From: a virus
DNA length: 33,416 nt
Direction: 5' to 3' (one strand)
Virus record (IMG/VR): IMGVR_UViG_3300025892_000070
Span: 1 to 33,416 of that record
The notes under the pieces were generated by a model. The model was not told the DNA's origin. It searched no databases and saw only the letters and a program-made list of their open reading frames with translations. The number at the start of each line of letters is the position of its first letter. The first letter of the stretch is position 1. Of the stretch, positions 15,328 to 22,006 are shown in pieces. Both the position numbers and the translations under genes were made by a program.

Positions 15328-15555
15328 ATGAGTACAGCAGAAGATTTAGCAACCTTTGCATCCGTTGGTGTCCTAACACATGATAGTTCTTTTGGATATA
15401 ATCATGTAGTTGAAGCAAACACTAATGCATTGCTTATTGGACCAATAACACTACCTGGTATCATAAACGTACAAGAAAATGCAGCACTCACTGTATTTGG
15501 TGAAGTCTCTGTTACTGGTAGTTTAACTGTTGATGGCAACTTGGATATACGATAA
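15328..15555 (+). CDS. Small beta-rich capping/fibre protein (GPITL type)
   Basis: A 75-residue protein first in its putative transcription unit. MSTAEDLATFASVGVLTHDS is followed by TNALLIGPITLPGIINVQEN and stacked strands ending SVTGSLTVDGNLDIR. It is a paralog in form of the protein at 2215, and the NAL..GPIT segment equals the C-terminal cap of larger fibres here. The tag resembles the AR.(I/S)..FA group. It is likely a small structural cap or shaft element. The stop overlaps the next start by TAATG. Confidence 0.6.
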   Translation: MSTAEDLATFASVGVLTHDSSFGYNHVVEANTNALLIGPITLPGIINVQENAALTVFGEVSVTGSLTVDGNLDIR

Positions 15556-16148
15556 TGGCGGGAACTCTTAAAGTTGGTGGCGTAACACTCGCAACACATT
15601 CAGATGCAACTGGCTTGGTCAGTATGGATAGTAGCGTGACGTTTCCGTTTCCTGCTGGGGCGGTTATAAACTATCAGGTATCCTCTTTTAGAGGAGAATA
15701 TACTAATGTTGGTGAAGGATTTTTTAATTCTTTTGATACAACTATTACTGCAAAATCTAACAATTCATGTTTCAAATATACAATGAGTTCCCAGTATGGG
15801 GTTAATTATGAGTATCATTCAGCAAGTTACAGATTATACGTTCAAGTAAATAGTGGTTCTGATAATCTTATAAAAGATATAAATAATAATGATAACATAG
15901 CATCTTTTGGCAGTTATCCCGATACTGGAAAGCTTCCATATCATCGTGATGCAAATCACGCAAAACCGTTTAGTTTTTCACACTTTGATTATACGACTCA
16001 TAGTGCTGGAGATTCTATGAAATACAAATTTTGGATAAGAACTCAAGGTGGTGATATTTTAGTGTTCAATCGAGCGCAAAATGGAACAGACCAAGACTAC
16101 AGAGCAAGTGGAATTACGACAATAATTATTGAAGAATTTGAAAAATAA
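15555..16148 (+). CDS. Short tail adhesin, class A with FPFPAG junction
   Basis: A 197-residue adhesin. The tag MAGTLKVGGVTLATHSDATG is of the GTLKVGG group, and the junction from residue 29 is TFPFPAGAVI, where a 6-base duplication (GTTTCC twice) has added two residues to the usual TFPAG. The body has jelly-roll style strands (NSCFKYTMSSQYGVNYEYHS, SFSHFDYTTHSAGDSMKYKF) and ends TTIIIEEFEK, a changed form of the MEI strand. The chaperone start follows after 10 bases with its own ribosome site. Confidence 0.76.
   Translation: MAGTLKVGGVTLATHSDATGLVSMDSSVTFPFPAGAVINYQVSSFRGEYTNVGEGFFNSFDTTITAKSNNSCFKYTMSSQYGVNYEYHSASYRLYVQVNSGSDNLIKDINNNDNIASFGSYPDTGKLPYHRDANHAKPFSFSHFDYTTHSAGDSMKYKFWIRTQGGDILVFNRAQNGTDQDYRASGITTIIIEEFEK
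15639..15658 (+). repeat. Junction core variant with 6-base duplication
   Basis: ACGTTTCCGTTTCCTGCTGG: the core with GTTTCC duplicated, at codon 29 of the adhesin at 15555, giving TFPFPAG. Confidence 0.85.
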
Positions 16149-16149
16149 A

Positions 16150-16154
16150 AAGGA
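16150..16154 (+). promoter_or_regulatory. Ribosome binding site deciding the chaperone start
   Basis: AAGGA lies 4 bases before the ATG at 16159 and favours that start over an in-frame TTG at 16129, which would overlap the adhesin and add ten lysine- and asparagine-rich residues absent from paralogs. Confidence 0.6.
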
Positions 16155-16158
16155 TTTG

Positions 16159-16515
16159 ATGTTTTTGGCAATCGCAATTCAAAATTTACAACCAGATGCT
16201 AGCTTCATAGTAGAGGATAATAGTTACGATTCAATAATTTGGAGAAGTCAAGGTCTTGCAATTCCTTCTAAAGAAGAAGTGATGACTGAAGTAGACAGGT
16301 TAAAAAGTCTTGAACCACTACGCCAACTCCGAATTCAACGCAACCAACTCCTCGCATTAACAGATTGGCGAATGACTGAAGATTACCCATTCAATGACAA
16401 AGAAGCATGGAAAACATACCGACAAGCACTTAGAGATTTACCTGCAAACAGTTTTCCAGAATTAGATGAATTTGGTAATCTAACAAACATCACTTGGCCA
16501 GAGGAACCAGCATAA
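16159..16515 (+). CDS. Tail fibre assembly chaperone (Phage_tail_APC-like)
   Basis: A 118-residue protein. The start MFLAIAIQNLQPDASFIVED compares well with other chaperone starts (AINAISPNAKFTLFG at 17080, AINFFTPNAVVSLSE at 21656). The core follows: KEEVMTEVDRLKSLEPLRQL, RIQRNQLLALTDWRMTEDYP, a WKTYRQALRDLPANSFPELD segment and ITWPEEPA. A 41-base block is identical with the chaperone gene at 17080, defining a second subfamily (RQLRIQRNQLL against RLLRIERNRLL). It probably serves the adhesin just upstream. Confidence 0.84.
   Translation: MFLAIAIQNLQPDASFIVEDNSYDSIIWRSQGLAIPSKEEVMTEVDRLKSLEPLRQLRIQRNQLLALTDWRMTEDYPFNDKEAWKTYRQALRDLPANSFPELDEFGNLTNITWPEEPA
16312..16352 (+). repeat. 41-base chaperone block C, copy 1
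   Basis: Encodes EPLRQLRIQRNQLL in the chaperone at 16159; identical by eye to 17236-17276. Confidence 0.88.
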
Positions 16516-16516
16516 C

Positions 16517-17080
16517 ATGACAGGGATTCTTAAAGTAGACCAAATAGCAGAAGCAAATTTGGGACAAGGTGTCAGACTGAATCATACTCTCAAGAATAGT
16601 TCTGATACAGAGATTATAAGTGCTGTAGGAACGATTAGCAACGCAACGCTGGACTCAACGGTTACGTTTCCTGCTGGGAATATTGTTAATTTTAGTCAAG
16701 GATACTCAACTACTAACACTGAAAAAACACTGTCATCAAGCTATGGTGCAACAGACACAAGCGTTACGTTGAGTGACATCACAACTGGAAATTCTATCTA
16801 CATTATTTATTCATTTTTAGCTGACGTTGATGGAGACATCCATTCAACTATTTATGTTGATTCAACAGATGATTTAGCTTTATCAGGAGATGTAGCCTTG
16901 ACACAAACGACAGATGCTGGGTCTGGTCGATTTTTAGTTAATAGTGTGGGGTCAGTTTTTTACACTTCTACTAGTACCAGTCATACTTTTACAATTTACG
17001 CAAAAACAGTAGTAACTCCTTGTTCAATTCGGGATGACAGAATCAAAAGTCAAATTATGGCAATGGAGATTCAAGTATAA
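16517..17080 (+). CDS. Short tail adhesin, class A (TFPAGN type)
   Basis: A 187-residue adhesin. The tag MTGILKVDQIAEANLGQGVR, with LNHTLKNSSDTEIIS, is typical of marine phage fibre starts. The junction TFPAGNIV starts at residue 50 and uses the shared 14-base DNA core. The body carries SSSYGATDTSVTLSDITTGN and HSTIYVDSTDDLALSGD-like strands and ends SQIMAMEIQV. A chaperone follows with a TAATG overlap. The class A layout is complete; the ligand is unknown. Confidence 0.78.
   Translation: MTGILKVDQIAEANLGQGVRLNHTLKNSSDTEIISAVGTISNATLDSTVTFPAGNIVNFSQGYSTTNTEKTLSSSYGATDTSVTLSDITTGNSIYIIYSFLADVDGDIHSTIYVDSTDDLALSGDVALTQTTDAGSGRFLVNSVGSVFYTSTSTSHTFTIYAKTVVTPCSIRDDRIKSQIMAMEIQV
16664..16677 (+). 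repeat. 14-base junction core, copy 4
   Basis: ACGTTTCCTGCTGG at codon 50 of the adhesin at 16517. Confidence 0.9.
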
Positions 17081-17466
17081 TGACTGCTCATAAACAAAAA
17101 AGAAATGCTATAAATGCGATAAGTCCCAACGCAAAGTTTACTTTATTTGGATTAACACTGAACTGGCTTGATGAAAATCAGAGAAAACCAACCGAAGAAG
17201 AAATCCAAGCAAAGATTCAAGAACTCCGAGCCGCAGAACCACTACGCCAACTCCGAATTCAACGCAACCAACTCCTAGCATCAACAGATTGGCGCATGAC
17301 AACAGACTATCCATATGCAGACCAACCTGAATGGGAAGACTATCGTTTTGAGTTGAGAGAATTACCACAACGTATTGCGAATGGTGAAGTGCCTGCTCCT
17401 ACACTGGATGAAAATGATATGCTGATGTTTGATGAATGGCCACTAAAACCGGGAGAGACTGCATGA
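17080..17466 (+). CDS. Tail fibre assembly chaperone (Phage_tail_APC-like)
   Basis: A 128-residue protein: variable start MTAHKQKRNAINAISPNAKF, then EEIQAKIQELRAAEPLRQL, RIQRNQLLASTDWRMTTDYP, a YRFELRELPQRIANGEVPAP segment and WPLKPGETA. The core belongs to the RQLRIQRNQLL subfamily with the one at 16159, but the end (PAPTLDENDMLMFDEWP) resembles the one at 1781. It is coupled by TAATG to the adhesin before it and by ATGA to the class B adhesin after it. Confidence 0.85.
   Translation: MTAHKQKRNAINAISPNAKFTLFGLTLNWLDENQRKPTEEEIQAKIQELRAAEPLRQLRIQRNQLLASTDWRMTTDYPYADQPEWEDYRFELRELPQRIANGEVPAPTLDENDMLMFDEWPLKPGETA
17236..17276 (+). repeat. 41-base chaperone block C, copy 2
   Basis: Identical by eye to 16312-16352; both flanks differ between the two genes. 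Confidence 0.88.
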
Positions 17467-18431
17467 GTAAAGTAGTAGGATTAGGCACACTTGCAGACGA
17501 TATATCAGTTAGTAATGGTGAAGTCACTATTAATGATTTAAAACCTAGCCAAAGTATGATGTTTCGGAATAAGATTATTAATGGAAACTTTGATATTTGG
17601 CAACGTGGGACAAGTCAGACGAGTAATGATTATGGAAGTGTAGACAGGTGGCGTTTAGGGAACGTTGGAAGTTCCAAAACAGCATCACAACAATCCTTTA
17701 CTCTTGGGCAAACAGAGGTTCCAGGCAATCCAAAATATTATCTAAGACATGTGGTAACAAGCGCAAATGGGTCTGGAAATTTAGTTGTTGCTTTTCATAG
17801 AATTGAAGGAGTTGGAACATTAGCTGGGAAAACAGCAACATTAAGTTTCTGGGCAAAAGCTGATTCTAATAAGAATATTGCAACTGAGGCAGAGCAAACG
17901 TTTGGAACTGGAGGATCTCCATCTAGTTCAGTTAATTCAATTGGGGTCACTACATATAGTCTAACACCTTCTTGGCAAAAATTTACAACCACTATTTCCA
18001 TTCCATCTATTAGTGGAAAAACTATTGGCACAGATGGTAATGACTATTTTCAAATAATATTTTGGTTTGAGGCAGGTTCAACTTACAATTCCAGAACCAA
18101 CTCACTAGGCAACCAATCTGGAACCTTTGACATTGCCCAAGTCCAACTTGAAGAAGGCACAGTCGCAACTCCGTTCGAGCATCGTCCAATTGGGGTAGAA
18201 CTAGGGTTGTGTCAGAGGTATTACCAGAAGATTTCTGGTAATTTGTACGGGACACAGGGCAGTGCAAGTTATGCGGTTTGGCAATTTAAGGAAACATTTA
18301 GAGCGCAACCTACTTGTACTGGCAACAACTCTGGTTCTGTTGTTGATTACCGAAATACCGATTTTGTTTCATGTTACTATAATGGTGGATATGCTAGTTG
18401 GACTAATGCAACTGCCGAAGCAGAGTTATAA
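17463..18431 (+). CDS. Class B adhesin (FRNKIING ... ATPFEHR type)
   Basis: A 322-residue protein; the start is the ATG in the ATGA overlap, giving MSKVVGLGTLADDISVSNGE. The module starts MFRNKIINGNFDIWQRGTSQ near residue 33, then a DRWR motif and a jelly-roll-like domain with TATLSFWAKADSNKN and WQKFTTTISIPSISGKTIGT, ending at FDIAQVQLEEGTVATPFEHR near residues 222-241. The variable end after CQRYYQKISGN is short. It is closely related through the central domain to the protein at 24433, with a 40-base identical block, but its C-terminal end is unrelated. An acidic partner follows after 3 bases. Confidence 0.82.
   Translation: MSKVVGLGTLADDISVSNGEVTINDLKPSQSMMFRNKIINGNFDIWQRGTSQTSNDYGSVDRWRLGNVGSSKTASQQSFTLGQTEVPGNPKYYLRHVVTSANGSGNLVVAFHRIEGVGTLAGKTATLSFWAKADSNKNIATEAEQTFGTGGSPSSSVNSIGVTTYSLTPSWQKFTTTISIPSISGKTIGTDGNDYFQIIFWFEAGSTYNSRTNSLGNQSGTFDIAQVQLEEGTVATPFEHRPIGVELGLCQRYYQKISGNLYGTQGSASYAVWQFKETFRAQPTCTGNNSGSVVDYRNTDFVSCYYNGGYASWTNATAEAEL
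17554..17585 (+). repeat. 32-base repeat at FRNKIING border, copy 1
   Basis: Encodes the SMMFRNKIING border and is identical by eye to 18728-18759 in the next class B gene; related sequence stands at 24917 and 10350. Confidence 0.85.
18106..18145 (+). repeat. 40-base repeat at QLEEG border, copy 1
   Basis: Encodes GNQSGTFDIAQVQ; identical by eye to 25472-25511, about 7.4 kb away in another class B gene. Confidence 0.85.
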
Positions 18432-18434
18432 AAA

Positions 18435-18641
18435 ATGAGTTATACATATAAATTACAAGCAAATTACATTGATCCAATGGGTGAACTTCGGATACCTGAT
18501 TTTATTATAAGAATTGAAGACAATGCCTATATCCCCTTCGACCCAGCAAACACTGACTACCAAGAATATCTTGCTTGGCTAGCCGAAGGTAATGAACCAG
18601 AACCACCAGATGAACCACAACAAGAGGAACCGCAAGCATGA
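18435..18641 (+). CDS. Small acidic partner of class B adhesin
   Basis: A 68-residue protein: variable start MSYTYKLQANYIDPMGELRI, then YIPFDPANTDYQEYLAWLAE, GNEPEPPDEP and an acidic proline-rich end (QQEEPQA). The IPFDPAN.DYQ.YL.W...GN.P.P pattern is frequent in small phage tail proteins. It directly follows a class B adhesin, as do the other three members in the window. A chaperone or capping role for that adhesin is inferred from this fixed pairing. It overlaps the next class B gene by ATGA. Confidence 0.7.
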   Translation: MSYTYKLQANYIDPMGELRIPDFIIRIEDNAYIPFDPANTDYQEYLAWLAEGNEPEPPDEPQQEEPQA

Positions 18642-19684
18642 CCAAAGCTAGAAACATAGCAGAATTTGCAGACGATTTAAGCGTATCAAATGGTGAGGTT
18701 TCCATTGCCGATTTGAAACCTAGCCAGAGTATGATGTTTCGGAATAAGATTATTAATGGGGATATGCAAATTGACCAGAGAAATGCTGGAAGTAGTGTGG
18801 TTTTGTCAAATGCAAATAATCTTCCTGTTGATAGATGGAGAGCATATGCGGCATCTGGTTCAGGACATACTGCACAACAATCAACAGATGTGCCTAGTGG
18901 AGTAGGGTTTAGTAATTCTGTAAAACTTACAGTTGGAACGGGTGCGAGTCCGGCAGGAAGTAATTTGAATATCTTTTATCATGTAATTGAAGGATACAAT
19001 ATTTCTGATTTAATGTTTGGTTCAACGAACGCTAAATTTGTTACTCTTTCATTTTGGGTTAAATCTACTGGCTTGTCTTATCCAGCAACATTTTCAGCAA
19101 GTTTGCAAGATGGGGCAATTCCAATTGGAACAGGCATTCCTAAAGAATATACTATAAGCACTTCAAATACTTGGGAATACAAAACCTTAACCTTTATTGG
19201 TGATGTTAACACTGGATCAACTTATTCAAATACCAATGGTAAGGGATTACATATCACTTTTGACCTTGGTTCTGGTTCTGACTACGAAGGGTCTGCTAAT
19301 GTTTGGTCATCTGGAAATATAAAAAGAACATCTTCAAGTGTTAAACTCATTGAAACATCTGGAGCAACATTATACATCACCGGAGTCCAGCTTGAAGAAG
19401 GCTCCGTTGCCACTCCGTTTGAGCATCGTCCTTATGGGTTGGAGTTAGGGTTGTGTCAGAGGTATTATGAAAAATTTGAGGGGGCTATGTATAGTGGAGA
19501 TGACTCTGGTTCTGGTAATCATTATTCAATTGTCTTTTTTAAAGTTGAAAAAAGAGATGTCCCAACGACTGCTTATAGTCATTTGTACGATACTATTCAA
19601 CTAATTACTAAACAAAAGTTAAGTCTATATAGGTCAAACTATAATACTTCAGTTGGCGATTTACAGATTATAGCGGAATTATGA
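18638..19684 (+). CDS. Class B adhesin (FRNKIING ... ATPFEHR type)
   Basis: A 348-residue protein. The tag MTKARNIAEFADDLSVSNGE leads to MFRNKIINGDMQIDQRNAGS near residue 32. The jelly-roll-like domain (VDRWRAYAASGSG, KFVTLSFWVKSTGLSYPATF) runs to ITGVQLEEGSVATPFEHRPY near residues 249-268, followed by LGLCQRYYEKFEGAMYSGDD and a variable end. The entry MQIDQRN matches the copy at 10227, whereas the SVSNGEV tag matches the gene at 17463, so parts of two paralogs appear combined. An acidic partner follows with an ATGA overlap. Confidence 0.82.
   Translation: MTKARNIAEFADDLSVSNGEVSIADLKPSQSMMFRNKIINGDMQIDQRNAGSSVVLSNANNLPVDRWRAYAASGSGHTAQQSTDVPSGVGFSNSVKLTVGTGASPAGSNLNIFYHVIEGYNISDLMFGSTNAKFVTLSFWVKSTGLSYPATFSASLQDGAIPIGTGIPKEYTISTSNTWEYKTLTFIGDVNTGSTYSNTNGKGLHITFDLGSGSDYEGSANVWSSGNIKRTSSSVKLIETSGATLYITGVQLEEGSVATPFEHRPYGLELGLCQRYYEKFEGAMYSGDDSGSGNHYSIVFFKVEKRDVPTTAYSHLYDTIQLITKQKLSLYRSNYNTSVGDLQIIAEL
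18728..18759 (+). repeat. 32-base repeat at FRNKIING border, copy 2
   Basis: Identical by eye to 17554-17585; sequence before it (SVSNGEV region) is also closely related between the two genes, while sequence after it diverges. Confidence 0.85.
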
Positions 19685-19899
19685 TTATTAAAACAGCAAG
19701 ATTGCAGAATACTATATCCCCAATATCTGGGGAGATTATTGAAAGATTAGTAGTTATTACTGATGTTAATGATAATAAAATGACAGTACCATTTGCATCG
19801 GGGAACACAGAATATCAAGAGTATCTAGCTTGGTTAGCAGAAGGCAATGAACCAGAACCATCAGATGAACCACCGCAAGAGGAACCACCCGTTACATGA
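19681..19899 (+). CDS. Small acidic partner of class B adhesin
   Basis: A 72-residue protein: variable start MIIKTARLQNTISPISGEII, then MTVPFASGNTEYQEYLAWLA, EGNEPEPSDEP and PQEEPPVT. It is the same family as 18435 and 25909, with the conserved 16-residue core YQEYLAWLAEGNEPEP. It overlaps the class B adhesin stop by ATGA. Its stop TGA overlaps a putative late promoter, so it closes one transcription unit. The role is inferred from pairing. Confidence 0.7.
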   Translation: MIIKTARLQNTISPISGEIIERLVVITDVNDNKMTVPFASGNTEYQEYLAWLAEGNEPEPSDEPPQEEPPVT

Positions 19900-19905
19900 T
19901 AAATA
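19899..19905 (+). promoter_or_regulatory. Putative T4-type late promoter ATAAATA
   Basis: GATAAATATAG begins at the stop codon of the acidic protein and lies 38 nt before the start at 19944, in a 44-base gap. Motif and spacing agree with 15286 and 23680. Confidence 0.52.
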
Positions 19906-19943
19906 TAGTAAAACAATTTTACTCAATTTAAATTAACAATAGT

Positions 19944-21059
19944 ATGTCATACATCGGTAACTCACCAGTTTTACAAATATCTGAAAGCAAAGAAGACCAG
20001 ATTGTAACTGCAACAACGCAATCTGTCTTCAACACCAACGGATATCTTGTCGGATACATCACAGTTTACCGCAATGGTGTACGTTTATCTGCAGATGATT
20101 TCGTAGCTACCGATGGTGCAACAGTCACACTCAATGCAGCCGCCAACAAAGATGATCTAATCAGTTTTGAATATCGCACCGAAATCACACAAGGTGTGAA
20201 GATTAGTGAAATCAAACAAGAGATTCTAGTCACCAACACCGCAGTTACTGCATACACTCTATCCTCTGACCCGCTACCAGAATACACAAACGTCTACTAC
20301 AATGGTTTGTTGTTGTCTCAAGAGGACTATTCATTCAATGGTAGAGTGATGACCATGTTGTTTAGTTTGAATCTAAATGACGTAATCACGGTCATCATGA
20401 AGAAAGGTGTTGATGTTTCAGAGTACTCAGTTGCATCAGAAGCAAGAGAAGAATTCACAGTTACAGCAAACACACAAACAGATTTCATCACATTCAACGA
20501 AATCACGGATGGTCTGACAGATGTGTTTGTCAATGGAATCAAGCTTTCCATAGATGATTTCACGGTGACAGGAAGCACAAAGACAATCACATTGACAGAT
20601 GCTGCGGTGAGTGGTGATTTGGTTGCTGTGATTAGCAAGAACAACTACATCACTGGTCCACAAATCACAGAGGCAAGACAAGAATTCACAGTGACTGCAG
20701 CACTTGAAACATCGTTCACAACAAGCGGACGTATTGTTCCAAGTCATACAGATGTCTATCTAAATGGTATACGTTTGAACACTGCGGACTATTCAATCTC
20801 TGGTCAGACAGTGACATTGACAGATGCACCTAATGAAAATGACATCGTGGTTGTCTACAGTAGAACAAGCCTGACAGATGCTACAAAGATTGGAGCAACT
20901 GGTGGAGGAAATGATAGAGTGTTCTGGCAAAACGATACGACACTCACAACATCCTATTCTATTCCATTGAATACTAATGCGTTGTCTGCTGGACCAATCA
21001 CAGTAGCAAATGGTGTAGTTATAACAGTGCCTGATGGCTCAACTTGGACGGTGGTATAA
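19944..21059 (+). CDS. NG-repeat tail fibre with C-terminal cap
   Basis: A 371-residue fibre, first in a putative late transcription unit. The tag MSYIGNSPVLQ is a common start in marine T4-like fibres. Four repeats of about 80 residues follow, each with a VYRNGVRL, VYYNGLLL, VFVNGIKL or VYLNGIRL core and a D(Y/F)..(T/S)G...T(L/M) strand pair, separated by linkers such as EAREEFTVTA. From about residue 322, GGNDRVFWQNDTTLTTSYSI and NALSAGPIT lead to the cap end PDGSTWTVV. It is visibly richer in GC than its neighbours: 24 of 60 bases in 20041-20100 against 14 of 60 in 22441-22500. This suggests a conserved core gene or a different origin. Confidence 0.82.
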   Translation: MSYIGNSPVLQISESKEDQIVTATTQSVFNTNGYLVGYITVYRNGVRLSADDFVATDGATVTLNAAANKDDLISFEYRTEITQGVKISEIKQEILVTNTAVTAYTLSSDPLPEYTNVYYNGLLLSQEDYSFNGRVMTMLFSLNLNDVITVIMKKGVDVSEYSVASEAREEFTVTANTQTDFITFNEITDGLTDVFVNGIKLSIDDFTVTGSTKTITLTDAAVSGDLVAVISKNNYITGPQITEARQEFTVTAALETSFTTSGRIVPSHTDVYLNGIRLNTADYSISGQTVTLTDAPNENDIVVVYSRTSLTDATKIGATGGGNDRVFWQNDTTLTTSYSIPLNTNALSAGPITVANGVVITVPDGSTWTVV

Positions 21060-21659
21060 ATGGCAACGAGTATAATAAAGACTGATGAGATTAGAAGACT
21101 AAACGATACAGTGTTGATGAGTGATGGTGTGTTGAGTGGGAATGTTACGTTTCCTGCTGGGCATATTATTCAAACATTTCATAGAACATATCAAATTGAA
21201 AACTCTGTCAATTATAATGGCACAACAGCAATAACTGTTAAAAGTGATGGGACTATAAGTGGTTCTAGTACAGAAGAGTTTTATGTTGATGCATCAAATA
21301 TTACATCTGGGAACAAGATATTTTTGATGTTTACTTTTTCTTATAGCATATATGGTTCTGGGGTGGATGCAATTTTTGGATCATTTGGTATTTGTCGAGA
21401 TTCATTGACTGTTGATAGCAATGGAGATCCCACTAATGATTTAGTAATTAATCAAACTGCGAATGATATACTTGGGGTTAACCAACAGGCAGGAACTAAC
21501 ATTCAGCATCAAGGTATGTTAACTTTAACAGCATTTGATACTCCTACAGGTGCTAGTCATAGATATAAACTTACTTATCAAACAGCTAGTTCAAATTATT
21601 ATTTTAAAGTACGACCTCAAGCTATAAATAACTTTTTCGCTTTTGAGGTACAACAATGA
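21060..21659 (+). CDS. Short tail adhesin, class A (TFPAGH type)
   Basis: A 199-residue adhesin starting at the first base after the previous stop. The tag MATSIIKTDEIRRLNDTVLM, with SDGVLSGNV, is shared in form with 22007 and with the partial gene at 33338. The junction TFPAGHIIQ starts at residue 30. The body includes a strand-rich segment with IFLMFTFSYSIYGSG and FGSFGICRDSLTVDSNGDP and ends NFFAFEVQQ. It overlaps the chaperone by ATGA. It is a full class A cassette with the third type of N-terminal tag. Confidence 0.78.
   Translation: MATSIIKTDEIRRLNDTVLMSDGVLSGNVTFPAGHIIQTFHRTYQIENSVNYNGTTAITVKSDGTISGSSTEEFYVDASNITSGNKIFLMFTFSYSIYGSGVDAIFGSFGICRDSLTVDSNGDPTNDLVINQTANDILGVNQQAGTNIQHQGMLTLTAFDTPTGASHRYKLTYQTASSNYYFKVRPQAINNFFAFEVQQ
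21147..21160 (+). repeat. 14-base junction core, copy 5
   Basis: ACGTTTCCTGCTGG at codon 30 of the adhesin at 21060. Confidence 0.9.
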
Positions 21660-22003
21660 ATTTTTTAATTGAAGCAATTAATTTTTTTACACCCAATGCT
21701 GTTGTTTCTCTTAGTGAAACTAAAATAGTTGAATGGCATGATTCTCGGCCTCAACCAACCGAAGCAGAAATCCAAGCAAAGATTGCAGAATTAGAAGCAG
21801 CCGAACCACTACGCCTATTAAGAATAGAACGCAACCGATTGCTACAAGAAACAGATTGGCGTTTTCGTTCAGACCTAACACCAAGTCAAGCATGGTATGA
21901 GTATTGCCAAGCACTCAGAGACTTGCCTGTAAATAGTGAACCACAACTAGATGAGTTTGGAAATTTAACTAACGTAAATTGGCCTACACCACCGGAGAAT
22001 TGA
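21656..22003 (+). CDS. Tail fibre assembly chaperone, apparent chimera
   Basis: A 115-residue protein: variable start MNFLIEAINFFTPNAVVSLS, then AEIQAKIAELEAAEPLRLL, RIERNRLLQETDWRFRSDLT, a WYEYCQALRDLPVNSEPQLD segment and NWPTPPEN. Its core DNA is identical over 49 bases (21792-21840) to the chaperone at 8139 and then over 48 bases (21836-21883) to the chaperone at 9108; the two blocks overlap by 5 bases. The gene therefore looks like a recombinant of these two lineages. It is coupled by ATGA to its adhesin. Confidence 0.86.
   Translation: MNFLIEAINFFTPNAVVSLSETKIVEWHDSRPQPTEAEIQAKIAELEAAEPLRLLRIERNRLLQETDWRFRSDLTPSQAWYEYCQALRDLPVNSEPQLDEFGNLTNVNWPTPPEN
21792..21883 (+). repeat. Chaperone blocks A and B joined
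   Basis: Bases 21792-21840 equal block A (8278-8326) and 21836-21883 equal block B (9306-9353). Neither parent gene carries both blocks. Confidence 0.88.
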
Positions 22004-22006
22004 TAG

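Noticed and set aside
16129-16158. Longer chaperone start at TTG 16129
   Set aside because: It would add ten residues not found in paralogs and overlap the adhesin; the ATG at 16159 has AAGGA in front and aligns with other chaperone starts.
20327-20747. Overlapping minus-strand open frames under the NG-repeat fibre
   Set aside because: Two antisense frames cover the same bases; both are explained by the regular codon pattern of the repeat fibre.
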